DNA of 64,000 nt, taken from positions 184,025 to 248,024 of the forward strand of contig NZ_BBYK01000048.1 in the NCBI RefSeq assembly GCF_001570365.1, read 5' to 3'. Position 1 is the first letter of the stretch. Each line of letters starts with the position of its first letter. This stretch comes from Microtetraspora fusca. Its GTDB lineage: Bacteria > Actinomycetota > Actinomycetes > Streptosporangiales > Streptosporangiaceae. Both the position numbers and the translations under genes were made by a program. Below the pieces are notes generated by a model, which searched no databases, was not told the DNA's origin, and saw only the letters and a list, made by a program, of their open reading frames with translations. Below, one piece after another: positions 1-8,941 of the stretch.

Positions 1-201
1 CTCTTCGACCCGGTCCACCTGGTCCGCTACGTCTCGACGATGGTGCGGCTCAACCCGGGCGACGTGATCGCGACCGGCACGCCGGGCGGCGTCGGCCACG
101 CCCGCAAGCCCCCGGTCTTCCTGAAGGGCGGCGAGCTGGTCGTGACCGAGATCGAGGGGCTCGGCCGGCTCGAGAACCGCGTCGTTCCCGACGGCGCGTG
201 A
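1..201 (+). CDS. Fumarylacetoacetate hydrolase (FAH) family protein, C-terminal end only
   Basis: The window opens inside this gene; 66 codons and a TGA stop are visible. The residues include MVRLNPGDVIATGTPGGVG followed by a KPPVFLKGGELV segment and ...EIEGLGRLENRVV at the end, which is the typical C-terminal signature of FAH-fold hydrolases and hydratases (2-hydroxyhepta-2,4-diene-1,7-dioate isomerase, acylpyruvase type). These enzymes act in the cytoplasm on C-C bonds of diketo acids at the end of aromatic or related catabolic pathways. The catalytic metal-binding acidic residues lie upstream of the window, so the exact reaction cannot be called. Confidence 0.85.
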   Translation, partial: LFDPVHLVRYVSTMVRLNPGDVIATGTPGGVGHARKPPVFLKGGELVVTEIEGLGRLENRVVPDGA

Positions 202-390
202 TGGCGCGACCTCGCCACCACGCTCGCGTTGGTCGACGCGGGGACCCGACCCGCCGGGATTTGGGGGTCAGGGCGCACGCATCCGCCTTCGGCGAGGCCG
301 GCGCGGGCCTCCGGCTCGCGCCGAACCGCACCCGCCCCCTGGAATCGACGACCGCGACCCGATCATGACGTGGGTGACGGCTGCTCGGCC

Positions 391-1488
391 TCAGCCGCGG
401 ACGCTCTCGCCGCTCGGATCGTCCAGCGGGGTCAGGGCCGCCGTGGCCTCGTCGTGGTCCATCCCGGTCGCCTCGAGCAGATCGACGGCGATGGAGCGCA
501 GCTGCGCGAGAGTGACGTTCGCGGAGAAGCCCAGGTTTCTGGGCCGCTCCCGTGCGGCGACGGCGAGCAAGGCCTGCCTGGCCAGCATCGGTTCGCGCCC
601 GGCCCCCAGTTCGAGTTGGAGCAGCAGCGCCGCCTCCGAGACCTCGCGCAACGACTCGGCCAGCTCGGCCGGCGGCGGGCTGGTCTCCCCCAGCGCCGCG
701 AGCGTGCGGCGGGCCAGGACCCGCGCGTTGCGCAGCGCCAGGTCCACCGGCACGGCGGCGGTCCCGTACCTGGCCAGCCTGGCCCGGTGATGCCAGCGCA
801 GCGGCGAGATCCTGATGATCTCCTTGCTGTTCTCCAGCGCCGCCGCGAACTCCTCGACCACCGTCTGGGTCCTGCGTCCGCACTCCAGAGCCTCGGCGGC
901 CAGGTCCATGTCACCCTTCTCGATCGCCTCCGCCGCCTGCTCCAGCAGAGTGGAGAGGGCGTCCAGCACGCCGGACAGATGCTTGCCCGCGATGGTGAGC
1001 GGGCTGGCGGGCAGCAGCGCGACCGCGGCGATGCCGACGAGGCCGCCGGTGAGCGCGTCGGCCATCCGGTCCACCCCGCCGGAGTCCGCACCCGGCACCA
1101 GCATGGTGACCAGCACCGCGGACGACCCCACCTGCGAAACGAACAGCTCACCGCTGTTCAGCAGCGCCGCGACGGTCATCGCCAGCGCGATCACGAGCGC
1201 CATCTGCCAGGGCCCCGAGCCGATCCAGGACACCAGCAGGTCACCGATGCCCACGCCCAGGCTGACGCCGAGCACCAGCTCGACCACTCTGCGCAGCCGC
1301 TGCCCGAGCCCCACGCCCACGCAGATCATCACGGAGATGGGCGCGAAGAGGGGGTGGTCGTGACCGAGCAGATAGACGGCGATGATCCAGGCCAGCGCGG
1401 CGCCCAGGGAACATTGCGCGATAGAAGGCACGAGCAGGCCAAACGTGCCCAGCCGTTTCTTGACTTGATCACTGAGCCACGTTCGCAC
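391..1488 (-). CDS. FUSC/aromatic-acid-exporter-type membrane protein
   Basis: Codes for 365 residues. The first ~155 residues hold about six hydrophobic segments (for example GALAWIIAVYLLGHDHPLFA and GVSLGVGIGDLLVSWIGSG), with the HPLFAPISVMICVGVGLGQR stretch typical of the FUSC/DUF939 membrane module. Residues ~165-365 are soluble and strongly helical, rich in Ala/Glu/Leu, probably a coiled-coil cytoplasmic domain. Family members are thought to export aromatic acids or other small organics across the membrane, but substrates are mostly unknown. The gene stands alone, with no partner lipoprotein or fusion protein beside it. The start is ATG; no strong alternative in frame downstream before the first membrane segment. 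Confidence 0.75.
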   Translation of the reverse strand: MRTWLSDQVKKRLGTFGLLVPSIAQCSLGAALAWIIAVYLLGHDHPLFAPISVMICVGVGLGQRLRRVVELVLGVSLGVGIGDLLVSWIGSGPWQMALVIALAMTVAALLNSGELFVSQVGSSAVLVTMLVPGADSGGVDRMADALTGGLVGIAAVALLPASPLTIAGKHLSGVLDALSTLLEQAAEAIEKGDMDLAAEALECGRRTQTVVEEFAAALENSKEIIRISPLRWHHRARLARYGTAAVPVDLALRNARVLARRTLAALGETSPPPAELAESLREVSEAALLLQLELGAGREPMLARQALLAVAARERPRNLGFSANVTLAQLRSIAVDLLEATGMDHDEATAALTPLDDPSGESVRG

Positions 1489-1865
1489 GCCTCCACAATG
1501 GCGGATCTTTATGACATTAGGATCACATTTGCCCTGGATTCTTATGATTCGCGAACCAACAGGCGGTGATCAGGGTGACCACCGCCTCCTGTCCGCCGGG
1601 ACCGGCGGACCGGAGCGGCGCGCCTGCCGACCACGCCGTCCACTTCACGCGGGCTCCGGACATCCGGGGCGGTGCGCATCGGGCCGCCTGTGCCCCCGCC
1701 CGTCGGGGGAGCTGCCCGACGGCACGTCCGCGGACCTGGGATGATAGACGTCACGGACGCATCATCTTGAGTGTCACCGAGGTGGTCGAACGTGGGAATA
1801 GAGAGAAGCCCATCCGCTGTTCGGGTGGCGAGACCTTCCACAGCTACATCCAGGGTGTCTCCAGG
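1489..1865. other. Intergenic region between divergent genes, no gene seen
   Basis: These 377 bases separate the FUSC-type gene from the histidine kinase. Open frames run through it (the kinase frame is open from 1566), but codon use and residue composition (Pro/Arg-rich, no recognisable domain) do not support coding. It must hold the promoters of both flanking genes. I found no convincing inverted repeat or -35/-10 pair in it. Confidence 0.5.
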
Positions 1866-2912
1866 ATGATCAGCTTGAGAGCATGGCATCACTGCTCCGT
1901 CAGAACCCGTGTGACCACTGTGGCGAGCGCCGTCATGGCGCTACTCTGCGTCTGCGCCACCCTGCTGCTGCTGTTGGCCGCTCCCTCGCCTCCGCTTTAC
2001 GGCAGCGCCGCCGTACTGGCCGGATTCATCGGTGGGTCACTCCTGCTGATCGTGGCCACCGCGTTCGGGACCTACTGGATGATGAGCACGACCCTGCGGC
2101 CGGTGCGCGCCATCAGCGGGAAGCTCGCCACGATCCGGCCTTCCAATCTGAGCGAACGGGTTCCGCTGCCGAGCCATGACGACGAGTTCAGGGAGCTCGC
2201 GCGGGCCACCAACCAGGCGTTGGAGCGGGCCCAGGCGGCGATCCAGGAGCAGCTGAGGTTCGCCTCGGACACCTCCCATGATCTGCGCAACCCGCTCGCG
2301 GCGATGCGTACGGAGATCGAGGAGTCGCTCATGCGGCGGGAGGAGACCGACTGGGCGGAAACCGCCGACAGGCTGCTGGACTCCGTCGAGCGGCTGCAGG
2401 AACTGGTGAGCAACCTGCTGGAGATCTCCCGGCTTGACGCGGGCGTCGTCGGCCACCACGACTTCCTCAACCTCGGCGTCCTGGTGGCGGGCGAGCTCGA
2501 CCATCGGCAGAGCAAGGTCAGGGTGGTCAGGAGGTTCAGCAGCGGTGTGATGGTCTACGGAGAGCGGATCGGCCTCACCCGGCTGCTGAACAACCTCATG
2601 GACAATGCCGAGCGCCACGCCCGCTCCACCGTCAGGGTCACCGTCGAGCACCGGGGGGACGCGGCGGTGCTGGAGGTCTACGACGACGGGAACGGGGTGC
2701 CGCCCGAGCAGCGGGAGGTCATCTTCGAGCGCTTCGCGCGCCTGCAGGAGGCGCGGGCCAAGGACGCCGGCGGCAGTGGCCTCGGCCTGCCGATCGCCCG
2801 GCAGATCGCCGAAGACCATGGCGGCACCCTCACCGTCGAGGACAGCCCCTCCGGAGCGCGGTTCGTCGCGCGCTTCCCCCGGCCGACCGCACTGGGGTCG
2901 CCCGACAGGTAG
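1866..2912 (+). CDS. HAMP-HisKA-HATPase sensor histidine kinase (orphan)
   Basis: 348 residues from the ATG at 1866, chosen because it places a short cytoplasmic N-terminus before two membrane segments (~17-39 and ~47-70); the longer in-frame ORF upstream is Pro/Arg-rich and looks non-coding. A HAMP linker follows (~72-125), then the phospho-acceptor helix with SHDLRNPLAAMRTEIEESL (His138), an N box NNLMDNAERH, G1 DDGNGVPP, and G2 GGSGLGLPIA. The sensor loop between the membrane helices is only a few residues long, so it probably senses inside the membrane or through partners. No response regulator gene adjoins it, so its partner must lie elsewhere. The Shine-Dalgarno is weak. Confidence 0.85.
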   Translation: MISLRAWHHCSVRTRVTTVASAVMALLCVCATLLLLLAAPSPPLYGSAAVLAGFIGGSLLLIVATAFGTYWMMSTTLRPVRAISGKLATIRPSNLSERVPLPSHDDEFRELARATNQALERAQAAIQEQLRFASDTSHDLRNPLAAMRTEIEESLMRREETDWAETADRLLDSVERLQELVSNLLEISRLDAGVVGHHDFLNLGVLVAGELDHRQSKVRVVRRFSSGVMVYGERIGLTRLLNNLMDNAERHARSTVRVTVEHRGDAAVLEVYDDGNGVPPEQREVIFERFARLQEARAKDAGGSGLGLPIARQIAEDHGGTLTVEDSPSGARFVARFPRPTALGSPDR

Positions 2913-2939
2913 CGGACATCGGCCGACGTGCCGGAGCTC

Positions 2940-2973
2940 GCTGACGCCGCGCTCATGGGGAGCGCGCGTCAGC
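2940..2973. terminator. Hairpin terminator between convergent genes
   Basis: Arms GCTGACGC + GCGCTC (2940-2954, one bulged C) pair exactly with GAGCGC + GCGTCAGC (2960-2973) around a 5-nt loop. It lies 28 nt after the stop of the plus-strand kinase and 85 nt after the stop of the convergent minus-strand kinase, so it probably ends transcription from both sides. There is no U tract, which is normal for high-GC actinobacteria. Confidence 0.7.
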
Positions 2974-3057
2974 GGTCGGCTCAGGACCGTAGGTTCGATC
3001 ACCAATTGGACATGACCGGAACAGGGCATGATCCTTAACTCGCCGGAAACGGCGTGA

Positions 3058-5124
3058 TCATGCTGTTTCCGGCGCGACGGGAGTCGTCGCGAAACGCCGT
3101 ACCGGCGGCGCGCCGGTCGTGGGGACGGGGAGCATGACCTCCACCGTGGTGCCCGCCCCCGGCTCCCCGGTGATGAGGCAGATCCCGCCCAGCTCTGCCG
3201 TGCGCTCGCGCATGGAGGTCAGGCCGACGCCCGAGCGGCGCTCCGGCGGCAGGCCCACGCCGTCGTCGGCGATCAGCAGGCGCAGCGCCGCGGGCTCGCG
3301 GCGCAGCTCGACCCGGACGCGGGTGGCGCGCGCGTGCCGCCGGACGTTGGTCAGCGCCTCCTGCACGATCCGGTAGACGGCCACCTCGACGGCGGCGGGC
3401 AGATCGGCCAGGTCGCCCTCGACGCTCACCTCCGCGGCGAGGCCTTCGGGATCGTCCGGCCCGGCCAGCGCCTGTACGGCGGCGGCCAGGCCCAGATCAT
3501 CCAAGGCGGGCGGGCGCAGGCCGTACACGAGCTGCCGAAGGTCGCCCGTGACCGCGTCCATGCCGGAACGCAGCTCGCGCAGCAGCCCGTCCGCCGCATC
3601 CGGGGAGGTCTTCAGGCTGACGCGGGCGATGTTGACGGTCATGGCCATCCCGGTGAGCGTCTGACCCAGGCCGTCGTGCAGGTCGCGGCGCAGCCGCCGC
3701 CGCTCCTCCTCCCGGGCGGCCAGGATGCGCTCCCGGGAACGCTGCAGGGCGGCCGCCATCCGCACCGCGTGCGCCACGTCGGCCGCGTACGGGACCAGCG
3801 TGTCCAGCACCCGTTCGTCGTGCGCGGCGGGGAAGCGGCGCGGCGTGGGCGGGCCGACCAGCAGCCGCCCGACCTGCTCGCCGTGCCAGACCAGCGGCAC
3901 CTCGCGCGGAGCGTCGCCGACCTGCCCGCTGACCGTGCTCGCCACGCTGACCTGGTGCCCCGGCTCGCCACCGGTCACCTCCACCGCGACCCCCTGCACC
4001 GCCAGGCCCTCGCGCAGCACGCCGATCACCGACGCCAGCGCCTGCGCCGGATCACCCCGGCGCACCTCCTGGACCAGCCACTCGGCGAGCACGCGCGGGT
4101 CGCCCACCGGGCCGTACAGCAGGCGGTCGACGGCGCGTTGCAGCACCCGGCGCAACGGCTGGAAGAACGCGCCGGTGAACAGAGCGGAGGCGAGCCCGGC
4201 GATCTGGTGGTACCCGGACACCATCAGGCTCGACAGGGCGGCCACACCGAAGTAGACCGAGCCGACTCCGGCCAGCAGCCCCGCGGCCACGAAGGTCCGG
4301 CTGATGACGGTGTCGATCCCGTACAGCCGGTAGCGCATCACCGAGAACACCAGCGCGACGGGGATGAGCGCCGCCCAGACGACCGACAGCCAGTACAGCT
4401 GGGGCACGAATATGCCCGCGAGCATGAACAGGATGTATCCGGTGAACGCGAACAGCGGCCAGCCGATCTGCCGCCTCCCCAGCGGGTCCGCCCGGCGGAA
4501 GCGCAGCAGCAGCGACAGCGCCGACAGCGCCACCGCCACCATGATCGCCGTCCAGGCCACCACCCCGATCGGCGCCATGTACGGCGTCAGGGCCCGGACC
4601 TGCAGCGGATTGGGGATGACGGCGGGGAACATGTAGCCCTCGATCGGCGGATCCGGCCGCATGAACTGGCGTGCCATCTCGGCCCCCATGGACGCCGCGC
4701 CGAGCAGCACCACCGCCCGCCAGCGCGGCGAGGGGAGCCTGCCGTCCGGGCTGTACAGCGGCAGCAGAATCTCCAGCAGGAGCCCGTTCACCGCCCAGCC
4801 GACCTGCGCCCCCAGCCTCAGGAGCCCCGCCGACGCGAGATCCCCGTGCGCCGCGGACGCCAGCATCGTCGCATTGTAGATGTCGTAGACGGCGCCGCCG
4901 AGTCCCCCCGCACACATCAGCCACGCCAGTTTGCGCCGGGGCCGGTACGCGAGGAGGAACGCGCCGACCGCCGGGAAGGTCACCCCCGCCGCCGACTGCG
5001 TCGTGATCGTCTCCGGCAGTCGCCACTCCGCCGGAAGCTCCGCGGAGATCGAGATCGCCGCGACCACGAGCACCGGAGACACCACGGCCATGACGACGGC
5101 GACCGCCCGGGCTGCCCACGCCAT
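3058..5124 (-). CDS. NarL-type sensor histidine kinase with polytopic membrane sensor
   Basis: 688 residues. About eight or nine hydrophobic segments fill the first ~300 residues, followed by a probable GAF-like region (~340-450), then a HisKA_3 dimerisation helix with ERRRLRRDLHDGLGQTL (phospho-acceptor His near residue 480) and a short HATPase_c with ADDGVGLPPERRSGVGLTSM near the C-terminus. This architecture matches kinases that pair with NarL/FixJ-family response regulators and sense membrane or envelope signals. No regulator gene is adjacent. The gene converges with the upstream orphan kinase, but the two belong to different kinase classes and need not work together. Confidence 0.85.
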   Translation of the reverse strand: MAWAARAVAVVMAVVSPVLVVAAISISAELPAEWRLPETITTQSAAGVTFPAVGAFLLAYRPRRKLAWLMCAGGLGGAVYDIYNATMLASAAHGDLASAGLLRLGAQVGWAVNGLLLEILLPLYSPDGRLPSPRWRAVVLLGAASMGAEMARQFMRPDPPIEGYMFPAVIPNPLQVRALTPYMAPIGVVAWTAIMVAVALSALSLLLRFRRADPLGRRQIGWPLFAFTGYILFMLAGIFVPQLYWLSVVWAALIPVALVFSVMRYRLYGIDTVISRTFVAAGLLAGVGSVYFGVAALSSLMVSGYHQIAGLASALFTGAFFQPLRRVLQRAVDRLLYGPVGDPRVLAEWLVQEVRRGDPAQALASVIGVLREGLAVQGVAVEVTGGEPGHQVSVASTVSGQVGDAPREVPLVWHGEQVGRLLVGPPTPRRFPAAHDERVLDTLVPYAADVAHAVRMAAALQRSRERILAAREEERRRLRRDLHDGLGQTLTGMAMTVNIARVSLKTSPDAADGLLRELRSGMDAVTGDLRQLVYGLRPPALDDLGLAAAVQALAGPDDPEGLAAEVSVEGDLADLPAAVEVAVYRIVQEALTNVRRHARATRVRVELRREPAALRLLIADDGVGLPPERRSGVGLTSMRERTAELGGICLITGEPGAGTTVEVMLPVPTTGAPPVRRFATTPVAPETA

Positions 5125-5313
5125 CCCGCCCCGCCTTCCGGCTCCCGCTCCTGCCTGGCCCTAGCGTGCCCGCAGAATGCCGCAAAAGCCGCGTTTCCGC
5201 GCCATCGTGCCAGGGCCGTTACCAACCGGAGGCTCGGGCGCGGGGCCGTTCGGGTGAACGCCGCCCGCGCCGGTCCGTGGACGCGATCGGCGGAGTGCGT
5301 GGGCGTACGACCG

Positions 5314-5802
5314 TCAGGACCGGTAGACGGGATCGGTGGCGTCCCGCCGGGAGCGGACCCAGCCGGAATCCAGGTTGTCGACGATCCGCTGCTCCCGCAC
5401 CTCGTCGAAGACCACCACGCGGTCGGCGATCCGCCAGCGGCCGCCGCGTCGCTCGAAGCGGTCCACGTACCGGCACCGGATGATCGCCAGCTTCTGGTCC
5501 GGCGCGCCCGCCTCCGGCATCTGCCGGAGGTAGCACAGGCAATACGACTCGACGTCGGCGGAGTGCTCGCCGGTGAATTCGATGAGCACGTTGCTGATGA
5601 AGTGCTGGGAGGAGTCGATCGTGGCGTGCCGCCTGCGGATGTCCTCCACGAGGCCGTCCACCGGCCCCTGGTAACCACCGTGGATGTCGATCGCCTCAGG
5701 GAAGTAGCAGTCCCGGATGGCCTCGTAGTCCAGACGGTCCACCGCTCTGGCGTAGCGGAACAGCACCTGCTCGATCTCGACCCGATCCACCAGTTGGTTC
5801 AT
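5314..5802 (-). CDS. NTF2-fold (SnoaL-like) protein
   Basis: 162 residues with the pattern VDRVEIEQVLFRYARAVDRLDYEAIRDC at the N-terminus and VDRFERRGGRWRIADRVVVFDEVRE near the C-terminus, characteristic of the SnoaL_4 / small-dehydratase branch of the cone-shaped NTF2 fold. Members include scytalone-dehydratase-like and ring-hydroxylating-dioxygenase-beta-like proteins; the precise reaction is not readable. The start ATG has GGAGGTAG seven bases upstream. It is the last gene of the minus-strand catabolic block that begins at 11074, and a second protein of the same fold starts that block, suggesting related steps on one substrate series. Confidence 0.75.
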   Translation of the reverse strand: MNQLVDRVEIEQVLFRYARAVDRLDYEAIRDCYFPEAIDIHGGYQGPVDGLVEDIRRRHATIDSSQHFISNVLIEFTGEHSADVESYCLCYLRQMPEAGAPDQKLAIIRCRYVDRFERRGGRWRIADRVVVFDEVREQRIVDNLDSGWVRSRRDATDPVYRS

Positions 5803-5969
5803 GTCGTACTACCTCCGCTTTCGCCCGGCGGCCCGGCTCGGCCCGCCGCTTCCTGCTCTGCCCTCGAGCCCGACACGTGGGCCACCGATTCGCCGGTGCT
5901 GCCCGACGGGGACCGTCTCCGCCGCGTCGCCCCCGGCACGTCGCCCTCGTACGTGCGACCGAGCCGATG

Positions 5970-7292
5970 TCATACCTCCAGCGCCTTTCCTCTGGTCTCG
6001 GTCAGGAAGAAGGACGCGACCAGGGTGATCAGGGCGCAGAAGACGAAGAACCAGGACGGGGCGAGCCTGTTGCCGGTGGTGCTCACGAGCAGGGTCGCGA
6101 TGAACGGGGCGGTCCCGCCGATCAGCATGTTGGTGACGTTGTTGCCCAGCGCGATGCCGCTGTAGCGGAATCGGGTGCGCAGCATCTCGGCGTACGTGGC
6201 GAACGACACGCCGTTGACCACGGAGACGCAGATGAACAGCACCGCCGGCGCGAACAGTGCGAGCGCCTCGGGCCCGTCGCCCATCAGCATGAACATCGGC
6301 ACGCCGAGGGCCACCGCCGCCGCGGAGCCGGCGATGAACACCGGCTTGCGGCCGATGCGGTCACCGAGGTAGCCGCTGATCGGCAGGGTGATCACGCCGG
6401 CGATCAGGGCGATGCAGGTCGCGGTGAACGCGAACTGCGGTGAGCGCCCGCCGGTGGTCTGCAGGTAGGTCGCCGAGTAGACGGAGGAGATGTAGTAGCC
6501 GCCGGTGATCAGGGCGCCCAGCAGGATGATCTGTACGATCTGCCGTCCGCCCGTCTTCAGCAGGGCGAACAGCGGGATCTTCACGACCTCGTTGTTCTTC
6601 TGCAGCCCTTCAAACTCAGAGGTCTCCTTAAGGGAACTCCGGATCCACAGGCCGACGAGACCGAGGACGAGGCTCAGCAGGAACGGAATCCGCCAGGCCC
6701 ACGCGGTGACCTGCTCCGGGCTGAGCACCGTGGTCAGCGTGAGCGCCATCAGCGAGGCGAACATCGATCCGAGGTACGTGCCGCAGTTGACCATGGAGGT
6801 GTGGAACGCCCGCCATCTGCTCGGGGCGTGCTCGGAGACGAAGGAGTTCGCCCCGCTGAGCTCGCCTCCTGCGGCGAAGCCCTGCAGACAGCGCGACAAG
6901 GTGAGCAGGGTGGTCGCCCAGACGCCCAGCGTCGCGTAGGTGGGCAGGAGGCCCATCAGGGTGGTCGCGACGGCCATCAGCAGAATGGTCCAGGTGAGGG
7001 CGTTCTTGCGGCCGTACTTGTCGCCGATGTGCCCGAAGAAGATCCCGCCGGGCGCACGGAGGAAGAAGGCCACCGCGAACGCGGCGAAGGTGCCGAGCAG
7101 CGCCGCGGTCGGATCGTCGTCCACGAAGAAGTGAGTGCTGATCATCGTGGCCATGTAGCCGTAGATGCCGAAGTCGTAGTACTCGACGATCGTGCCGACG
7201 ACGGCGCCGCGGATCACCTTGGCCTGGGCTCTGGAGGGACGTGCCCGGAGTTCGTCAGCGGGAGCGGCACTCTCGTAAGTGGAATTCGCCAT
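5970..7292 (-). CDS. MFS transporter, metabolite:H+ symporter (MHS) type
   Basis: 440 residues from the ATG at 7292, which has AAGGA eight bases upstream; a further 16 in-frame residues upstream are rejected. Twelve hydrophobic segments are visible. Diagnostic MHS features are TIVEYYDFGIYGYMA in helix 1 and the loop 2-3 motif GHIGDKYGRKNALT. MHS carriers import small carboxylates or zwitterions (shikimate, proline-betaine, alpha-ketoglutarate class). Its place between the flavoprotein/SDR genes and an NTF2-fold gene suggests it imports the substrate of that pathway; the substrate itself cannot be named. A strong hairpin upstream (7418-7443) may separate it transcriptionally from the dehydrogenase genes. 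Confidence 0.85.
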   Translation of the reverse strand: MANSTYESAAPADELRARPSRAQAKVIRGAVVGTIVEYYDFGIYGYMATMISTHFFVDDDPTAALLGTFAAFAVAFFLRAPGGIFFGHIGDKYGRKNALTWTILLMAVATTLMGLLPTYATLGVWATTLLTLSRCLQGFAAGGELSGANSFVSEHAPSRWRAFHTSMVNCGTYLGSMFASLMALTLTTVLSPEQVTAWAWRIPFLLSLVLGLVGLWIRSSLKETSEFEGLQKNNEVVKIPLFALLKTGGRQIVQIILLGALITGGYYISSVYSATYLQTTGGRSPQFAFTATCIALIAGVITLPISGYLGDRIGRKPVFIAGSAAAVALGVPMFMLMGDGPEALALFAPAVLFICVSVVNGVSFATYAEMLRTRFRYSGIALGNNVTNMLIGGTAPFIATLLVSTTGNRLAPSWFFVFCALITLVASFFLTETRGKALEV

Positions 7293-7417
7293 TGCGTTCC
7301 TTAGTGAGGTCCTCTTGCCTGGGCGTTGCCCGAGGCACACGGCGGGGGGTCAGGGTGTTCCGACAGTGGGAGTGACATTCGAGTGAGGGAATCAGGGGTA
7401 CGTCCGCTTGCCGGGGT

Positions 7418-7443
7418 CACCGCCGCCGCAAGCGGCGGCGGTG
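7418..7443 (-). terminator. Perfect 12-bp hairpin, terminator or attenuator
   Basis: CACCGCCGCCGC, an AA loop, then GCGGCGGCGGTG. It lies 80 nt past the stop of the flavoprotein gene and 125 nt before the start of the MFS gene on the same strand. It is most simply the terminator of the IclR-linked operon, possibly leaky so that the transporter is made at a lower level. Confidence 0.6.
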
Positions 7444-7522
7444 GGATGCGCCGCGCAGTCGTCGTCCACGACGTTCCTGCGAAGCCGAGCGGGAATGCTC
7501 GGCGGTTGAAGCGCCGGACCCG

Positions 7523-8941
7523 CTAGTGTCGGGCGGTCCTGGCGCTGTTGCGGCCGGCGATGCGGCCCATCGTGATCGCGTTGGCGATGGCGTTGCCGCC
7601 GCCGACGTACCGGGCGCCGAGGATGCCCGCCCCGGCCTCGCCCGCCGCGTACAGTCCCGGGATGACCTCGCCGCGCTCGTCGAGCACCGCCGCGTCGGCG
7701 TTGATCTCCATGCCGGCGTGTGTGCACACCAGCTCGGCGGGGAGGGTCCGCACCGCATAGAACGGCGCCTGATCGATCGGCTCCGGCGGTTCGGTCGAGC
7801 CCTTGCCGGCCAGCGTGCGGTGCCGCTGGAAGTCGTCGTCGCGGCCGCGCGGGAGCTGGTCGTTCCACCGGTCGACGGTCGCGACGAGCGTGTCCGCCGG
7901 GACGCCGATCCTCGCGGCGAGTTCGGGCAGGCTGCCGGCCCGCACGGTGCGTCCGGCCTCGGCCTCCGCCAGCACCACCTCGGCGGTCCAGTGCGCGTAC
8001 CCGGGGGGCAGCGTGAGACGGGCGCGTTCGTCGAAGATCGACCAGACCGATCCGCCCTGCGCCTCGATGATGCCGCCGGAGACGGCGTAGGATGCGTCCT
8101 CGTCCATGCACCGGCGGCCCTGTCCGTTGACGTGGATCCGCGACTTGGGCGGGAACCCGGACTGCCAGTGGTGCAGCCGCTGGAAGTACGCGGTGGGCAG
8201 CATCAGGCCCCACCCGTCGCCCGCGACCGAGGCGCCCACCTGCTCGCCGAAGCGCAGGTGGTCTCCCTGACTGCCCGGCGCCGCCACCACGAAGAGCGCG
8301 TCACCGGCACGCGTCGCCGCCGGGTAGTACCGCGCGACGAGTTCGGGATCGTGGGCGAAGCCGCCGCTGGCGACGACGACCGCACCCGCTTTCACCTCCA
8401 CATCGTCCGCGACGACGCCGGTCACCCGGCCGTCCCGTTCCAGCAGGCGCTGCACCCGGGTGCCCAGCACGATCTCCACCCCGCCGGTACGGCAGGCCGC
8501 GGCGAGCACCTGCACCAGCCCCAGCCCCTGGTCCTTGGGGACGTGCCCGCGCCACACGTCCTCGACGCCGGCCTGGCTGAGGCCGGGCGTGTGGGCGTTG
8601 CCCGACCGCACGGCGGGGATCTCCACCCCCAGCCCGATGAGCCACTCCAGCGCCGGGCCGGCCTGCTCGCAGAAGGTCGCGACCAGGCCCGGGTTGAGCA
8701 GCCACTGGTTGAGGTCCATGTAGTGCTGGAAGAACCGTTCGGCCGAGTCCTCGATCCCGAGCGCGGCCTGCACGCTGGTGCCGGCGGCGGTGAACATGCC
8801 GGCGGACAGCTGGGTCGACCCGCCGAGCTCGTGCTGGGACTCCAGCAGCAGGACCGAGGCGCCCCGCTCGGCCGCCGACACCGCGGCGGCCATGCCCGCG
8901 CCGCCGCCTCCGATGACGACGACGTCCCATTCGTCGTTCAC
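7523..8941 (-). CDS. FAD-dependent dehydrogenase, fumarate-reductase/KstD-like flavoprotein
   Basis: 472 residues. The N-terminus carries the dinucleotide-binding motif VVVIGGGGAGMAAAVSAAERG (residues ~7-27 region), followed by the GGSTQLSAG segment that contacts FAD in the FAD_binding_2 family, and the C-terminus has GGGNAIANAITMGRIAGR, the second FAD contact. Family members include fumarate reductases, 3-ketosteroid delta-1-dehydrogenases and tricarballylate dehydrogenase; all insert or remove an alpha,beta double bond next to a carbonyl. With two short-chain dehydrogenases upstream in the same transcript a ketone-linked desaturation in the catabolism of a cyclic or terpenoid compound is plausible but inferred. 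It overlaps the upstream SDR stop by 4 nt. Confidence 0.8.
   Translation of the reverse strand: MNDEWDVVVIGGGGAGMAAAVSAAERGASVLLLESQHELGGSTQLSAGMFTAAGTSVQAALGIEDSAERFFQHYMDLNQWLLNPGLVATFCEQAGPALEWLIGLGVEIPAVRSGNAHTPGLSQAGVEDVWRGHVPKDQGLGLVQVLAAACRTGGVEIVLGTRVQRLLERDGRVTGVVADDVEVKAGAVVVASGGFAHDPELVARYYPAATRAGDALFVVAAPGSQGDHLRFGEQVGASVAGDGWGLMLPTAYFQRLHHWQSGFPPKSRIHVNGQGRRCMDEDASYAVSGGIIEAQGGSVWSIFDERARLTLPPGYAHWTAEVVLAEAEAGRTVRAGSLPELAARIGVPADTLVATVDRWNDQLPRGRDDDFQRHRTLAGKGSTEPPEPIDQAPFYAVRTLPAELVCTHAGMEINADAAVLDERGEVIPGLYAAGEAGAGILGARYVGGGNAIANAITMGRIAGRNSARTARH

Noticed and set aside
3334..6165. A 943-codon plus-strand open frame
   Set aside because: It runs antisense through the large histidine kinase and an NTF2-fold gene, whose minus-strand frames have clear domains.
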